In this document: positions 8,503 through 17,430 of the stretch, one piece after another
Layout: each line of letters starts with the position of its first letter
How positions within the stretch are numbered: the first letter of the stretch is position 1
Assembly: GCF_024586915.1 (NCBI RefSeq)
Contig: NZ_JANBVS010000025.1
Span: 30,423 to 94,422 of the forward strand
Length of the DNA: 64,000 bases
Direction: 5' to 3'
DNA from: Bradyrhizobium sp. SRS-191
GTDB taxonomy: Bacteria > Pseudomonadota > Alphaproteobacteria > Rhizobiales > Xanthobacteraceae
Translations under genes and position numbers: made by a program
The notes under the pieces: generated by a model
What the model saw: the letters and a program-made list of their open reading frames with translations, nothing else
What the model was told of the DNA's origin: nothing
Database searches by the model: none

Positions 8503-9372
8503 TCACCAGCTCAGCTGCTGCATCGTCCAATTCGGCATGCGACTGGCGGACGCCGCGAGTTTTCGCGTGGCCGCGGCCAGATCAGGCGCGCCCGCGAGAG
8601 CCGTGCGATGCACGCCATCGGCGAGCAGCAGGCTCTGCAGGCCCATGGCGCGCGCGCCGGCAACGTCGTGGTCGAGCGAGTCGCCGATCATCAGCACGCG
8701 ACGTGGATCGGGATGCCCGAGCTGCTCCAGCGCCGCCTCGAAGATCGGGGCGTGCGGTTTGCCGACGAAGGTCACCGCGCCGCCGAGCCATTCATAAGCG
8801 CGCGCCAGCGTGCCGGGCGCGGAGACGAGGCCGCTCGTACCGAACATCATCAGGTCGGGATTGGCGCAGATCATCGGCAGGCCGCGCGCCGCCGCCTGCG
8901 CGAAGGGTTCACGCCAGAGATCGGGCTCGGCGAGATCGTCATCCAATCCGCCGAGCAGGATGAAGTCGGCCTCCCTGATGTCGTCGACGGTCACGATGTC
9001 CAAGTCTTCGATCAAGGAGCGGTCGCCGCCGCGGCTGATCAGGAAGCAGGTGTCGCCGCAATCCGTGAAGGGCGCGCGCGTCCGGTCGCGCAATCCGGCC
9101 CATGTGACCTCGCCCGAGGTCAGGATGCCGTCATAGGTCGCGCTGGACACACCGAGGCGCGCCAGCCGCTCGGCATTCGAGCGCGCCCGCTTGCCGGAAT
9201 TGGACAGCACCAGGATGGGCTTGTGAGCCCGCTTCAGTTTGGCGAGGCAATCCAGCGCGGCGGGAAACACGGTGCGGCCGTCATGCAAGGTGCCCCATTG
9301 GTCGAGCAGCACGTGATCGAACCGGTCGGCAATCGCCGAGAGGCCGCCGATCTCACAAGCCGCGGCGGTCAT
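8503..9372 (-). CDS. HAD superfamily class IIA hydrolase
   Basis: This 289-residue HAD hydrolase has motif I LLDQWGTLHDG, with nucleophile Asp24. The usual second Asp is replaced by Trp26, as in the subfamily that carries DxWG. Motif II is VLSNSGKR, the conserved Lys lies in VGKPHAPIF, and motif IV is GDSLDHDVAGA. The start overlaps the stop of the FGGY kinase gene by four bases (ATGA), so the two are translationally coupled. A sugar-phosphate phosphatase role is plausible. Loss of the general acid Asp is typical of this subfamily but makes the exact chemistry uncertain. Confidence 0.88.
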   Translation of the reverse strand: MTAAACEIGGLSAIADRFDHVLLDQWGTLHDGRTVFPAALDCLAKLKRAHKPILVLSNSGKRARSNAERLARLGVSSATYDGILTSGEVTWAGLRDRTRAPFTDCGDTCFLISRGGDRSLIEDLDIVTVDDIREADFILLGGLDDDLAEPDLWREPFAQAAARGLPMICANPDLMMFGTSGLVSAPGTLARAYEWLGGAVTFVGKPHAPIFEAALEQLGHPDPRRVLMIGDSLDHDVAGARAMGLQSLLLADGVHRTALAGAPDLAAATRKLAASASRMPNWTMQQLSW

Positions 9373-10643
9373 TGCGGCGGCCCCTGCAAGGCGAGCAGCG
9401 CGGTGCCGTAGCTCGCTTCCGTCTGCGTGGCGACGCTGACGGGCACGCCGATGACGCGTTCGCGGATATCAGTCCAGGCCGGATTCCTGGCGCCGCCGCC
9501 GATGCTGATCACCCGCCGCAGCGCGGGTGCGCCGAGCGCCTGCAGGCGTCGATAGGCGAGCGCCTCGACGTTGGCGATGCCTTCGAGCAGCGCCTGGAAG
9601 AAGCGGAGATCGTCCGGCGGTCGCGGCGTGATCCGCGGCGCCAGTGCGGGATCGGCGATCGGGAAACGTTCGCCGGGCTTGGGCAGCGGATAGTAATCGA
9701 GCCCGGTCGGATCGTTTGGCGATAGCAGCGGTGTCATCCGGTCCATGTCGGCGGTGGAGAAATGCGCCAGCAGCGCGGCGCCGCCGGTGTTCGATGCGCC
9801 GCCGGCGAGCCATTTGTCGCCGAGCCGGTGCGAGTACACGCCCTGATCGGCGGCGAAGATCGGCTGCGTCGCGACCAGCTTCACCACCATCGTCGTGCCG
9901 AGCGAGGTTACCGCATCGCCTGGTGTATCGGCTCCGGTGGCGATGAAGGCAGCCACGCCGTCGGTGGTACCGGCCACGATGCGCGCGGACGGGGACAGCC
10001 CGAGCGCACGCGCGATCCCCGCATCGATGTCCGCGAACGGCGTGCCCGGCACCAGGATGGTCGGCAGGACGCCGCGGGGGACGCCGAGCTGATCGAACCA
10101 ATCCGGCCAGCAGCGTTTGACCGGGTCATAGCCGAGCTTGAGCGCGTTGTTCTCGTCGCTGACGCCGTGCCGCCCCGCCAGCCGTCCGGCGATCCAGTCG
10201 GCCTGATGCACGACGCGCCATGCGCCTGACGTCGTGGACATGAGATGCAGCAGCTTGGCGAGCGGGCTGCTGGTGCCATGCGCGCCGCTCTCCGGCGGCG
10301 CGACCGCTGCGATACGTCGCGCCTCTTCGACCGCGCGCGCATCGTTGTACATCAGGCCGGGTGAGCAGGGCCGTCCGCCGGCATCGATCAGCAGCAGCGT
10401 GCCCGATGTGCCGTCGACCGCGATGCGCGCCACGGCGCCGAGATCGACGCGCTCGCCGAGCTGGTGCAGCGCGGCGACCGTGGCCTGCCACCACAGCTCC
10501 GGATCCTGCTCGACCGCGTTGCCGTTCTGAACAGGCGCCGCGAGCGGCACGGCGGCGGTGCCCTGGATCGCGCCGCTGCTATCGAGTGCGGAGGCGCGCA
10601 CGCCGCTCGTTCCGACGTCGATCCCGACAAACAACTCCCTCAT
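9369..10643 (-). CDS. FGGY-family carbohydrate kinase (ribulokinase/xylulokinase-like)
   Basis: The start was placed at the ATG at 10643 because MRELFVGIDVGTSGVRA begins the first FGGY domain. The much longer upstream frame is antisense to the SorC regulator. The 424-residue product has the phosphate loop DVGTSGVRA, the catalytic aspartate in the segment TTDGVAAF, and the ATP-binding GGGARNPAW near the C-terminus. It is shorter than standard xylulokinases (about 480-500) and resembles the compact D-ribulokinase/XK1 branch. It is first in a leftward operon with a HAD hydrolase and a class II aldolase, divergent from a SorC regulator. Substrate specificity is an inference. Confidence 0.88.
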   Translation of the reverse strand: MRELFVGIDVGTSGVRASALDSSGAIQGTAAVPLAAPVQNGNAVEQDPELWWQATVAALHQLGERVDLGAVARIAVDGTSGTLLLIDAGGRPCSPGLMYNDARAVEEARRIAAVAPPESGAHGTSSPLAKLLHLMSTTSGAWRVVHQADWIAGRLAGRHGVSDENNALKLGYDPVKRCWPDWFDQLGVPRGVLPTILVPGTPFADIDAGIARALGLSPSARIVAGTTDGVAAFIATGADTPGDAVTSLGTTMVVKLVATQPIFAADQGVYSHRLGDKWLAGGASNTGGAALLAHFSTADMDRMTPLLSPNDPTGLDYYPLPKPGERFPIADPALAPRITPRPPDDLRFFQALLEGIANVEALAYRRLQALGAPALRRVISIGGGARNPAWTDIRERVIGVPVSVATQTEASYGTALLALQGPPQ

Positions 10644-10748
10644 GCGACCTCTTCTCGTTCTGATGGGGCGAGCATGCCGATGCTCGCCTGGACCGTCATC
10701 CCTGACGCACCGCAGCACGTTTGGGGGATTGACGGCCGGATCGGCGTC

Positions 10749-10783
10749 TGCAATTTTTTGCAAGACGTGAAGAAATTTGCAAG
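10749..10783. promoter_or_regulatory. Candidate SorC operator in divergent promoter
   Basis: The kinase/SorC intergenic region carries the dyad TGCAA-TTTT-TTGCA (10749-10762). It also has a direct repeat of TTTGCAAG at 10757-10764 and 10776-10783, spaced 19 bp, close to two helical turns. SorC regulators bind paired TGCAA-type half sites as tetramers, so this is the likely autoregulatory and divergent operator. Confidence 0.45.
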
Positions 10784-10823
10784 CAGGCAATCCGGCGTGA
10801 CGACAGCTTCCGACAGGGCGCCC

Positions 10824-11813
10824 ATGATCGACGGCGAGGCATCGCTCGCGACGCGCGCGGCGTGGCTGTATTTTGCGGCCGGGCTGACGCAGTCGGAGGT
10901 CGCGGACCGCCTGAACATCCAGAGCACCAAGGCGCATCGCCTGATCGCCCGCGCCAGCCGCGAGGGCATGATCCGCGTCTTCGTCGAGGGGCCGGTCGCC
11001 GAATGCGTGGCGCTGGAGAATGCATTGGCCGATCGCTACGGCCTCGATTTCTGCCGCGTCGCGCCGGATCTCGGCGAGGGCGATCTGCCGCTGAAGGCGC
11101 TGGCTCTCGAGGGCGCGAGCTTCCTGCGCCAGGTGCTGGAGCGCGGCGACGACAAGATCATCGGCGTCGGCCATGGCCGCACGCTCGCAGCCGTGGTGGC
11201 GCAGTTGCCGCAGACGCCGGCGCGCGACGTGCAGTTCGTGTCGCTGCTCGGCGGCCTCACGCGCAAATTCGCCGCCAATCCGTTCGACGTGATCCATCGT
11301 CTCGCCGAGCGCACCGGCGCTGAGGCCTATCTGCTGCCGGTGCCGGTGTTTGCGAACTCCGTCGCCGACCGCCGCGTGCTGATGCAGCAGTTCGGCATCG
11401 CCGACGTGTTCGCGCTGGCGCAGCAGGCGTCGCTGCTGTTCGTCGGCATCGGCCAGATCCACGCCGACGGCTTCCTGGTGTCGAGCGGCATGATCAAGCC
11501 CGACGAGGTCGTCGAGCTGAAGCGCGCCGGCGCCTGCGCCGACCTGCTCGGGCACTTCTTCAATGCCCAGGGCGAACTGCTCGATCTCGATCTCTCCGCG
11601 CGTGCCACCTCGATGGCCGCGAGCGATTTGAAGAAACACCGCATCGTCGCCATCGGTGGCGGCGAGGCGAAGATCACGGCCCTGCGCGCGGTGCTGCGCA
11701 GCGGCTTTCTGAACGGCCTCATCATCGATGAGGTGACCGCTCAGGCACTATCTACCGACAAGCCGGAGAAAACATCCGGTCAGACTAAAAACAAAAGTCG
11801 GAAGGGCAGGTAA
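10824..11813 (+). CDS. SorC/DeoR-type sugar-responsive transcriptional regulator
   Basis: The ATG at 10824 was chosen. It has an AGGG site upstream, and MIDGEASLATRAAWL is the normal start of the helix-turn-helix; the longer frame reads through the operator region. The 329-residue product has an N-terminal HTH (about 8-50, LTQSEVADRLNIQSTKAHRL) and a SorC sugar-binding domain (about 55-315) with the GVGHGRTL and VGIGQI segments. EryD, the erythritol regulator of Brucella and rhizobia, belongs to the same family. Its location between the leftward kinase operon and the rightward polyol transporter operon suggests it represses both and is induced by a phosphorylated sugar. Confidence 0.9.
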   Translation: MIDGEASLATRAAWLYFAAGLTQSEVADRLNIQSTKAHRLIARASREGMIRVFVEGPVAECVALENALADRYGLDFCRVAPDLGEGDLPLKALALEGASFLRQVLERGDDKIIGVGHGRTLAAVVAQLPQTPARDVQFVSLLGGLTRKFAANPFDVIHRLAERTGAEAYLLPVPVFANSVADRRVLMQQFGIADVFALAQQASLLFVGIGQIHADGFLVSSGMIKPDEVVELKRAGACADLLGHFFNAQGELLDLDLSARATSMAASDLKKHRIVAIGGGEAKITALRAVLRSGFLNGLIIDEVTAQALSTDKPEKTSGQTKNKSRKGR

Positions 11814-11849
11814 CGCGACCAACTTCTATAAAAACAAAGGGAGGGTTGA

Positions 11850-13289
11850 ATGTACGATCGTGAGAAGAATCTCTTTGCGTCCTATGCCGGCAAGCGCATC
11901 AGCCGGCGTGATCTGCTCGACGGCGCCGCCAAGCTCGGCATCGCCGGCGCCGCAGCCAATGCCGGCTTTGCCTCCGCGATGTCGCAGGCGATGGCCGCGG
12001 ATTTCAACTGGAAGGCCCAGAGCGGCAAGACCGTCAAGCTGCTGCTCAACAAGCATCCTTACGTCGACGCCATGATCGGCGACATCGAGGCGTTCAAGAG
12101 CCTGACCGGCATGAACGTCACCTACGACATCTTTCCGGAGGATGTGTATTTCGACAAGGTGACCGCGGCGCTGTCGTCGAAGTCCGACCAGTACGACGCC
12201 TTCATGACCGGCGCCTACATGACCTGGACCTACGGCCCGGCCGGCTGGATCGAGGACCTCAACACCTACATCAAGGATCCGGCCAAGACCAATCCGTCGT
12301 TCGCCTGGGACGACGTGTTGCCGGGCCTGCGCTCCTCGACCGCCTGGGACGGCGTCGCCGGCTCGGAGCTCGGCTCGGGCAAAGCCAAGCAATGGTGCAT
12401 CCCGTGGGGCTACGAGCTCAACAACGTCACCTACAACCGCAACATCTTCAACAAGGTCGGCGTCAAGCCGCCGACCAATCTCGATGATATGCTCGAGGTC
12501 GCGGCCAAGATCACCAAGGACGCCGGCGGTCCCTACGGCGTCGGCGTGCGCGGCTCGCGTTCCTGGGCAACCATCCATCCAGGCTTCCTGTCGGCCTATG
12601 CGAATTTCGGCCAGAAGGACTTCGTGATGGAGGGCGGCAAGCTCAAGGCCGCGATGAACACCAAGGCCTCGAAGGACTTCCACGAGAAGTGGGTGAAGAT
12701 GATCCAGGGCTCGGGCCCGAAGAACTGGTCGACCTACACCTGGTACCAGGTCGGCACCGATCTCGGCGCCGGCGCCTCCGGCATGATCTTCGACGCCGAC
12801 ATTCTCGGCTACTTCATGAACGGCGGCGAGAACAAGGAGCGCGGCAATCTCGGCTACGCGCCGTTCGCGGCCAATCCGGCCGCCAAGGCGCCGACGCCGA
12901 ACGTCTGGATCTGGTCGCTGGCGATGTCGAGCTTCTCCAAGCAGAAGGACGCGGCGTGGCTGTTCATGCAGTGGGCGGCGTCGGTCGAGCACGACCTGTT
13001 CGGCGCGCGCAAGATGGACTTCGTCAATCCGGTCCGCACCTCCGTGTGGAAGGACAGCGAATTCCGCGACCGCATCGCCAAGTCGTATCCGGGCTATCTC
13101 GAGCAGCATGACCTCTCGGCGCCCGGCGCGAAGATCTACTTCACGGCACAGCCGCTGTTCTTCGATCTCACCACGGAGTGGGCGGCCTCGCTGCAGAAGA
13201 TGGTGGCCAAGGAGATCACCGTTGACGAGGGCCTCGACAAGCTTGCCGAGAGCATCAACCGTCAGCTGAAGCAGGCCGGCCTCGGCTGA
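11850..13289 (+). CDS. Tat-exported ABC sugar/polyol-binding protein (family 1)
   Basis: This 479-residue extracellular solute-binding protein family 1 member starts after a strong GGGAGGG site. Its N-terminus has a twin-arginine signal: Arg19-Arg20 in ISRRDLLDG, followed by an alanine-rich hydrophobic stretch to about residue 49. It is therefore likely exported folded through the Tat pathway. It is the first gene of an operon with two MalF/MalG-type permeases and two ATPases. The architecture (one binder, two permeases, two ATPases, GlpD-like enzyme at the end) resembles the rhizobial glycerol transporter GlpVPQST and polyol systems, so a polyol ligand is likely. Confidence 0.88.
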   Translation: MYDREKNLFASYAGKRISRRDLLDGAAKLGIAGAAANAGFASAMSQAMAADFNWKAQSGKTVKLLLNKHPYVDAMIGDIEAFKSLTGMNVTYDIFPEDVYFDKVTAALSSKSDQYDAFMTGAYMTWTYGPAGWIEDLNTYIKDPAKTNPSFAWDDVLPGLRSSTAWDGVAGSELGSGKAKQWCIPWGYELNNVTYNRNIFNKVGVKPPTNLDDMLEVAAKITKDAGGPYGVGVRGSRSWATIHPGFLSAYANFGQKDFVMEGGKLKAAMNTKASKDFHEKWVKMIQGSGPKNWSTYTWYQVGTDLGAGASGMIFDADILGYFMNGGENKERGNLGYAPFAANPAAKAPTPNVWIWSLAMSSFSKQKDAAWLFMQWAASVEHDLFGARKMDFVNPVRTSVWKDSEFRDRIAKSYPGYLEQHDLSAPGAKIYFTAQPLFFDLTTEWAASLQKMVAKEITVDEGLDKLAESINRQLKQAGLG

Positions 13290-13321
13290 GGCTGCGCCCG
13301 GCACCTCCTTGGACCGCCCGT

Positions 13322-13354
13322 CGGTCCGGACGCTCCCCACAAGCGTCCGGACCG
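13322..13354 (+). promoter_or_regulatory. 13-bp stem-loop between binding-protein and permease genes
   Basis: A perfect 13-bp stem (13322-13334 with 13342-13354) closes on a 7-nt CCCCACA loop, 32 bp after the binding-protein stop. Part of it can also form a competing GGACCG/CGGTCC hairpin (13311-13316 with 13322-13327). There is no U-tract, so partial termination or 3'-end protection of the binding-protein mRNA is more likely than full termination. This would explain how the binder could be made in excess over the permease. Confidence 0.6.
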
Positions 13355-13393
13355 GCCCCATCTTCTTCCCGCGATGATGTGATCACGCCTGTC

Positions 13394-14326
13394 ATGAGCA
13401 TGGCCCAACTTGTCGAGACCGAGGCGGCGCCGCGCCGCGCGAAACGCTGGAGCGGGCGGCTGCTGCCGTATCTCCTGAGCCTGCCGGCGCTGCTGGTCTG
13501 CATCGCCATCCTGGTGCCGTTCGTCACCGCCGCGGTGTATTCGCTGCAACGCTACCGGCTCAATCTGCCGTATCTGCGCGGCTTCATCGGCGTCGACAAC
13601 TACATCGATTTCCTGTCCGATCCGGCGTTCTGGAACACGCTGCGCATCTCGCTGGTCTACACCGCCGTGACGGTGATCGCCGAATTGCTGCTCGGTCTGG
13701 GCATCGCGCTGCTGCTGCGGCGGCCGACGCGTTTCCACAACGCGGTCTCGATCATGCTGCTGCTGCCGCTGATGACGGCGCCGGCGATCGCCGCGCTGAT
13801 GTGGAAGCTGATGACCAATCCGAGCTTCGGCATCCTGTCCTATCTGGTGGGCCTGCTCGGTGCGCCCGATTTCAAATGGGCCTCCGATCCCTCGACCGCG
13901 CTGTTCACGGTCGTGCTGGTCGACGTCTGGGTCTACACGCCCTTCATCATGATCCTGCTGCTGGCCGGCCTGCGCTCGCTGCCGCGGCAGCCGTTCGAGG
14001 CGGCCGCGCTCGACGGCGTGCCGGCAAGCTTCGTGTTCTTCCGCATCACCTTGCCGATGCTCGCGCCCTACATCATCACGGCCTCGCTGTTCCGGCTGCT
14101 CGACTCGATCCAGCAGTTCGACATCGTCTATGCGATGACGCAAGGCGGGCCCGGTGACCGGCTGATGGTGTTCCAGGTTCAGGCCTATCTCGAATTCTTC
14201 CAGTACACCAATGTCGGACGCTCGGCGGCGTTGCTGATGATCCTCTGGCTGATCACCAACATCCTGTCGAACATCTTCATCAAGAACTGGCTGCGGCTGC
14301 GCGAACGCGCCCACGGTCACGCCTGA
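13394..14326 (+). CDS. ABC sugar/polyol permease, MalF/UgpA type
   Basis: This inner-membrane permease of about 310 residues has six hydrophobic segments and the coupling-loop EAA motif EAAALDGVPASFVFFRI, with LPML after it. The start is uncertain: GTG 13379, ATG 13394 and ATG 13400 are all in frame, none with a good ribosome-binding site. Translation may depend on readthrough from the binding-protein gene past the stem-loop. It pairs with the following MalG-type permease. Confidence 0.9.
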   Translation: MSMAQLVETEAAPRRAKRWSGRLLPYLLSLPALLVCIAILVPFVTAAVYSLQRYRLNLPYLRGFIGVDNYIDFLSDPAFWNTLRISLVYTAVTVIAELLLGLGIALLLRRPTRFHNAVSIMLLLPLMTAPAIAALMWKLMTNPSFGILSYLVGLLGAPDFKWASDPSTALFTVVLVDVWVYTPFIMILLLAGLRSLPRQPFEAAALDGVPASFVFFRITLPMLAPYIITASLFRLLDSIQQFDIVYAMTQGGPGDRLMVFQVQAYLEFFQYTNVGRSAALLMILWLITNILSNIFIKNWLRLRERAHGHA

Positions 14327-14337
14327 GGAGAGAGGTC

Positions 14338-15195
14338 ATGGATCACTCCAGTCCGGCTGGACGCATCTTCCGCGGCATCGCGCTGGCGCTGGTGCTCGTG
14401 TTCTTCATGTTCCCGATCGTCTGGATCCTCCTGATGTCGTTCCAGACCAACGAGCAGATCCTGCGCATCCCGCCGCGCATCCTGTTCGAGCCGACGCTCG
14501 CCAATTACGAGGCGCTGATTTCCGGCCAGCTCAAGACCGCCGCCGGCAATCTGCAGATCTCGTTCATGCGCAACCTGATGAACAGCTTCCTGCTGTCGAG
14601 CGCCTCCGTCATCCTGGCGCTACTGCTCGGCGTGCCCGCAGCCTATGCCTTCGCGCGGTTCAAGTTCCGGCTCGGCGAGACCATCGCGTTCACACTGCTG
14701 TCGTTCCGCTTCGCGCCGCCGCTTCTGGTACTGTTGCCGCTGTCGCTGTACTACCAGCAGCTCGGCCTCAACGACACTTACTTCGGCATCGTCTGGGTGT
14801 ATCAGCTGATCGCGCTGCCGCTGATCCTGTGGATCGTGCGCGGCTATTTCGAGGACATCAGCCCGGATATCGAGCACGCCTATCGGCTCGCGGGGCATTC
14901 CTGGCGCGAGGCCTTCACGCGCATCGCCGTGCCGCTCGCCGGTCCCGGCATTGCGGCGGCAGGCCTGTTGTCCTTCATCTTCTGCTGGAACAATTTCGTC
15001 TTCGCGCTGATCCTGGCCTCCGCCGACAAGCAGCCGGTAACGGTCGGCGCGCTCGCCTTCGTAACCGCGTCGGGCATCCAATACGGCCAGATCGCTGCGG
15101 CCATCGTGCTCTCGGTGACGCCGACCTTACTGCTGGCGCTCTATGCGCAGCGCTATCTGGTCGAAGGTCTCTCGCTCGGTGCAGTCAAGGGTTGA
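14338..15195 (+). CDS. ABC sugar/polyol permease, MalG/UgpE type
   Basis: This 285-residue permease has six transmembrane helices and the EAA-loop HAYRLAGHSWREAFTRIAVP, which docks with an ATPase subunit. A GAGGAGAG ribosome-binding site lies just before the ATG. It is the second permease of the SorC-linked polyol transporter, 11 bp after the first and 3 bp before the first ATPase gene. Confidence 0.92.
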   Translation: MDHSSPAGRIFRGIALALVLVFFMFPIVWILLMSFQTNEQILRIPPRILFEPTLANYEALISGQLKTAAGNLQISFMRNLMNSFLLSSASVILALLLGVPAAYAFARFKFRLGETIAFTLLSFRFAPPLLVLLPLSLYYQQLGLNDTYFGIVWVYQLIALPLILWIVRGYFEDISPDIEHAYRLAGHSWREAFTRIAVPLAGPGIAAAGLLSFIFCWNNFVFALILASADKQPVTVGALAFVTASGIQYGQIAAAIVLSVTPTLLLALYAQRYLVEGLSLGAVKG

Positions 15196-15198
15196 AGC

Positions 15199-16302
15199 AT
15201 GGCGCGTCTCGAACTCAAATCCGTCGACAAGAGCTTCGGCGCCGCGAGCTGCGCCAAAGGTGTGTCGCTTGCGGTCGAGCCCGGCGAGATCGTTGCGGTG
15301 TTCGGTCCGTCGGGCAGCGGCAAGACCGTGCTGCTGCGGATGATCGCCGGCATGTTCGAGCCTGATGCGGGCGACATCCTGGTCGGCGGGCGCTCGATCG
15401 TCGATGCGCCGCCGGAGCAGCGCGGCATCGGCATGGCGTTCCAGAACTTTGCGCTGTTCCCGCACATGACCGCGCGCGACAACATCGCCAGCGGCCTGCG
15501 TGCGCGCGGCGCCGCCGACGTCACGGCGAAGGTGGCGGCGATGAGCCGGCTGCTGAAGATCGAGCACGTGCTCGGCCACAAGCCCCGCGAATTGTCCAAT
15601 GGCCAGAAGCAGCGCACTGCGCTCGCGCGCGCGCTGATCGGCAATCCCGAAGTGCTGCTGCTCGACGATCCCCTGCGCAACGTCGACGCCAAGCTGCGCT
15701 ACGAGATGCGGCTGGAACTGCCGACCTTGCTGAGGCGTGGTTCGGCGGCGGTGCTGTATGTAACGCAGGACTATCGCGAGGCGATGGCGATCGCCGATCG
15801 CATCGCCGTGCTGATCAACGGGCGCCTGGTGCAGGTGGCCCGCCCGGAGGAGATCTATGCGCGGCCGGCCTCAGTCGCCGTGGCCAGGCTGTTCGGCGAT
15901 CCCAGCATCAATCTCTCCGAAGTCACGCCGACGGTCGGGCAGGGCGGCTTGATCGCCACAGTCGCCGGCACGCAGGTCCGGCTCGATGCTGACGAGCTGC
16001 CGTCCGGTGCGCGCGGGCGCTGCTGGCTCGGCGTACGTCCCGATGATGTCTTGGTGACGCGCCATGGCGGCGAGGACGCGATCCCCGCGCGGATCGTCGC
16101 GGTGACACCTCTCCATGAGCGCGCCGTGGTGCTGCTGCGCTTCGCCGACGGTGGCGAATGGCTGGCGGCTCTGGCTCCGGAGGCGCTGGGTGCGGGGGCC
16201 GACGAGGACGTGTTCGTGCGGTTCGCGCCCGATGCGGCGCTGCTGTTCGACCATGCCAGCGGCGAGCGTATCGGGCTGCCGTCGCGGCGGCAGGCGGCGT
16301 GA
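15199..16302 (+). CDS. ABC ATPase 1 of polyol transporter, with altered catalytic residues
   Basis: This is a 367-residue MalK/UgpC-type ATPase with a C-terminal TOBE-like regulatory domain (about 240-360). Walker A GPSGSGKT is at 36-43 and the Q-loop Gln82 is intact. The signature is LSNGQ (132-136) instead of LSGGQ. Walker B reads LLLDDP, so the catalytic Glu is replaced by Asp157. The switch histidine is replaced by Gln190 (VTQD instead of VTHD). These changes predict a site that binds but hydrolyses ATP poorly. The next gene encodes a second ATPase with intact Walker B and switch residues, so the two most likely form an asymmetric heterodimer, as proposed for GlpS/GlpT of the rhizobial glycerol transporter. 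Confidence 0.92.
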   Translation: MARLELKSVDKSFGAASCAKGVSLAVEPGEIVAVFGPSGSGKTVLLRMIAGMFEPDAGDILVGGRSIVDAPPEQRGIGMAFQNFALFPHMTARDNIASGLRARGAADVTAKVAAMSRLLKIEHVLGHKPRELSNGQKQRTALARALIGNPEVLLLDDPLRNVDAKLRYEMRLELPTLLRRGSAAVLYVTQDYREAMAIADRIAVLINGRLVQVARPEEIYARPASVAVARLFGDPSINLSEVTPTVGQGGLIATVAGTQVRLDADELPSGARGRCWLGVRPDDVLVTRHGGEDAIPARIVAVTPLHERAVVLLRFADGGEWLAALAPEALGAGADEDVFVRFAPDAALLFDHASGERIGLPSRRQAA

Positions 16303-16311
16303 GGATCTGAT

Positions 16312-17427
16312 ATGGGCATGCTCGAAATCCGCAACGTCGACAAGGTCTATCACACCAGGGGCAAGCCGGACGTCCATGCCGTGCGCGCGCTCGACATGGA
16401 CATCAGGTCGGGCGAGATCGTTGCGCTGCTCGGCTCCTCCGGTTGCGGCAAGACCTCGACCTTGCGCATGATCGCCGGGTTCGAAAGCGTGAGCTCGGGC
16501 TCGATCGCGCTGGCGCAGCGTCCCATTCATGATCTGCCGCCGGCCAAGCGCAGGGTGGCGATGGCGTTCGAGGGCTATTCGCTGTATCCGCCGCTGACCG
16601 TGCGCGAGAACATCGCCTTCGCGCTGAAGGCGCAGCAGCTGTCGCGGGCCGAGATCGCGCGGCGCGTCGACGACATCGCGCGTCTGGTCGAGATCGAGGA
16701 TATCCTCGATCATCATCCGCGCGCGCTCTCCGGCGGCCAGCAGCAGCGCGTCTCGCTGGCGCGTGCGCTGGTGCGCGACGCCGATCTCTATCTGCTCGAC
16801 GAGCCGATGGGGCAATTGGAGCCGCAGCTCCGCGCGGTGCTGCGCGGGCGCATCAAGGGCCTGCTCGCCGAACGCGGCATGACCGCGATCTTCGTCACCC
16901 ATGACCAGACCGAGGCCAGCGCGCTCGCCGACCGCATCGCCGTCATGGAGGACGGCGTATTGCAGCAATTCGCGAGCGAGCGAGAGCTGAAGAACCGTCC
17001 GGCCAATCTGTTCGTCGCGAGCTTCATCGGTGAGCCGCCGATGAATCTGCTGGAGACGGCGGTGGCGGAGGAGGACGGCGGCTTTCGCCTTACCGCGGGC
17101 TCCGACGTCTCCTTCCACATTTCCCGGCAGACGCTGGATGTGTCGGCGCAGCAGGCGCTGGTGCAGACCGATCGCATCAAGGTCGGCATCCGGCCGCAGC
17201 GGATCGCGATCGGCAGCGGCGAAGCGCGGCTGCGCGTCGTCTCCAACCAGTGGCTCGGCGATCAGGCGCATATTGCAGGCGAGTGCGCTGGTCATCTGCT
17301 GGTCGCCGTCACCTCCAGCAAGGTCGCCGCGCGACCGGGCGATGTCGTTCCGTGCGCGCTGGAGTCGCGTCACCTCCATATCTTCGGGACCGACGGCGTC
17401 TGCGTTCGTCATGCGGAGGCCCGCTGA
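16312..17427 (+). CDS. ABC ATPase 2 of polyol transporter, canonical Walker B
   Basis: This 371-residue MalK/UgpC-type ATPase has Walker A GSSGCGKT (41-48), signature LSGGQ (139-143), Walker B LLDEP with Glu164, and switch His197 (VTHD). The Q-loop residue is Glu87 (MAFEGYS) where Gln is usual. The C-terminal part (about 240-370) is a TOBE-like domain. It complements the preceding ATPase, which keeps the Q-loop but lacks the Glu and His. The operon spacing is 9 bp upstream and 3 bp downstream. Confidence 0.92.
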   Translation: MGMLEIRNVDKVYHTRGKPDVHAVRALDMDIRSGEIVALLGSSGCGKTSTLRMIAGFESVSSGSIALAQRPIHDLPPAKRRVAMAFEGYSLYPPLTVRENIAFALKAQQLSRAEIARRVDDIARLVEIEDILDHHPRALSGGQQQRVSLARALVRDADLYLLDEPMGQLEPQLRAVLRGRIKGLLAERGMTAIFVTHDQTEASALADRIAVMEDGVLQQFASERELKNRPANLFVASFIGEPPMNLLETAVAEEDGGFRLTAGSDVSFHISRQTLDVSAQQALVQTDRIKVGIRPQRIAIGSGEARLRVVSNQWLGDQAHIAGECAGHLLVAVTSSKVAARPGDVVPCALESRHLHIFGTDGVCVRHAEAR

Positions 17428-17430
17428 GCG

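Noticed and set aside
10644..11639. N-terminal extension of the leftward FGGY kinase frame
   Set aside because: It overlaps the SorC regulator on the other strand and has low-complexity composition; the FGGY start motif lies at the ATG at 10643.
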